DNA of 64,000 nucleotides from Clarkia xantiana subsp. parviflora (taxonomy: Eukaryota; Streptophyta; Magnoliopsida; Myrtales; Onagraceae): assembly GCA_036873135.1 (NCBI GenBank), contig JAPTYO010000023.1, forward strand, positions 5,343,834 to 5,407,833, given 5' to 3'. Each line of letters starts with the position of its first letter. The stretch's first letter is position 1. The notes under the pieces were generated by a model, which made no database searches, was not told where the DNA came from, and saw only the letters and a list, made by a program, of their open reading frames with translations. The translations under genes and the position numbers were made by a program. Positions 63,124 to 64,000 of this stretch are shown in pieces.

Positions 63124-63941
63124 TGATGGATAAATGTCCAATTCGGGTTCGTATTTACATTTCGGGCCTCGCAAACACGTCAAAATTACATCTCGGTTTA
63201 AAAACGTCTCCTAACGGGTCAAAACGGTCCGGAAGTGCGTTACGCGCGTCCGGACCGGACCCCCGGATTGCAATGCAATCCGGAGGTCCGGATTGCTGCA
63301 ACCCGGACGTCCGGGTTGCATGCAATCCGGACCTCGCCGAATTGCCCAATATCGACGAGGTCCGGATTGCATTTCGGGTATCGCGCGACTACCGTATCCG
63401 CGATTACCATTATGCGTAGAGAAGTCAAGTTCGCGCATTACCAATATGGATAACGGTTACCGCTTGTTTTCTTGAACCGTCGTCAAACCGCTTTAAAACC
63501 GGGTCCGGTCCCAAGGAAGCCTATAAATAGGAGGCCTTGGCCACCCATTTTCACACACTCTCTCATTTGCCCAACTTTGGTATTTTGAGCTCTGACTTCT
63601 CTCTAGAAATATTCTCTCTCTAGAAATTACTCTTTTGCCATTATAGTGACTTAAGCTTCGGAGAGGGCTCCGCTAGCACCACCCCCCCTCTCCGTGCTAG
63701 TATTGGTCCTTCGTGCAGGAACCGTTGCCCAGACATCCGCATTTGCGCAAAGTCCACCGCCTTCCAAGACTCAGACATTTCCTTGAGACACAGCCGTACC
63801 GAGACACAGACCTTATACGGGAGTAAAACCGAACACTCGTCAGTGGCCCAACCTCTTCCCGACGAAGGGTTACAGCCCAAAAGCCCGCACAACCACGCGA
63901 ACAGACGCGTCCTCACGACCTTGTTCATCCCGGACGCAACA
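63124..63941 (+). repeat. 3' LTR of the Gypsy/Tat-like element
   Basis: 818 bp. It differs from the 5' LTR mainly by an extra palindromic stretch at about 63296-63320 (CAACCCGGACGTCCGGGTTG). Confidence 0.92.
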
Positions 63942-64000
63942 GATTCCCTACATTTGCAGTGAAGAGAATGACACCTAATGAGGCATGATATGGAAGGAAG
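63942..64000 (+). pseudogene. Copia integrase fragment, right part
   Basis: After the mutated target duplication the frame continues with a PT… block and RMTPNEA, stop, YGRK. This matches the conserved end of the Copia integrase core, with TGA in place of the usual Trp codon. It is the continuation of 55045-55104 and runs off the window. Confidence 0.7.

Larger units (their letters stand above)
55105..63941 (+). mobile_element. Non-autonomous Gypsy/Tat-like LTR retrotransposon (gag-only)
   Basis: LTRs at 55105-55900 and 63124-63941 run from TGATGGATAAATG to CGGACGCAACA. The primer-site region after the left LTR reads TTGGCGCCGTC, as in Tat/Athila elements, and the polypurine tract before the right LTR is CTCGGGGGCAAG. 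The flanking duplication is GATGC / GATTC (one mismatch). The 7.2-kb interior holds one gag-like ORF at its 5' end and no protease, reverse transcriptase or integrase; the rest is tandem-repeat-rich DNA. The LTRs differ by about eight substitutions and one 22-bp palindromic insertion, so insertion is fairly recent. It would need enzymes in trans. Confidence 0.88.

Overview
This is nuclear DNA from a flowering plant, most likely a eudicot. The evidence is short GT-AG introns in AT-rich intergenic DNA, plant-specific gene families (a starch-granule PTST protein, a plant CDC25/arsenate reductase), an intron-bearing tRNA-Tyr, and a dense load of plant Helitrons, MULE, hAT, CACTA and LTR elements. 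The species cannot be named from the sequence.

Layout. 1-6200: a Helitron 3' end, then a hAT-like element (677-6193) holding a decayed CACTA/En-Spm element with hundreds of GTCGGTAAA-type subterminal repeats and a truncated transposase. 6457-9844: nine-exon DP gene (E2F dimerisation partner), with an 848-bp foldback transposon in intron 7. 10460-27354: a nest of Helitrons. One (minus strand) carries a cryptochrome N-terminal fragment. Another is inserted cleanly into the 5' end of a third, which also holds a complete Copia retrotransposon (18202-24572) and a 712-bp foldback element. 27355-32800: MITEs, a decayed RNase H fragment, an odd LTR-bounded element and a third foldback element. 32974-48898: gene island with a ZNF593/BUD20-type zinc-finger protein (with an apparent AT-AC U12-type intron), PTST3-like starch protein, thioredoxin-like 3-3 (minus), tRNA-Tyr(GTA), CDC25/arsenate reductase (minus) and PP2A B'/B56 subunit, interrupted by two small elements with perfect target duplications. 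48899-55104: AT-rich DNA with CACTA, Helitron and Harbinger-like remnants. 55105-63941: an 8.8-kb Gypsy/Tat-like LTR element that keeps only a gag-like ORF and is filled with minisatellites; it sits inside a broken Copia integrase gene.

The host genes do not form a pathway. DP, PTST3, CDC25 and PP2A B' match, from memory, genes that lie close together on Arabidopsis chromosome 5 (about At5g03415-At5g03470), so the window looks like a conserved gene block inflated by transposons. All exon boundaries were inferred by eye from splice sites, reading phase and family conservation; no alignment or database search was run.
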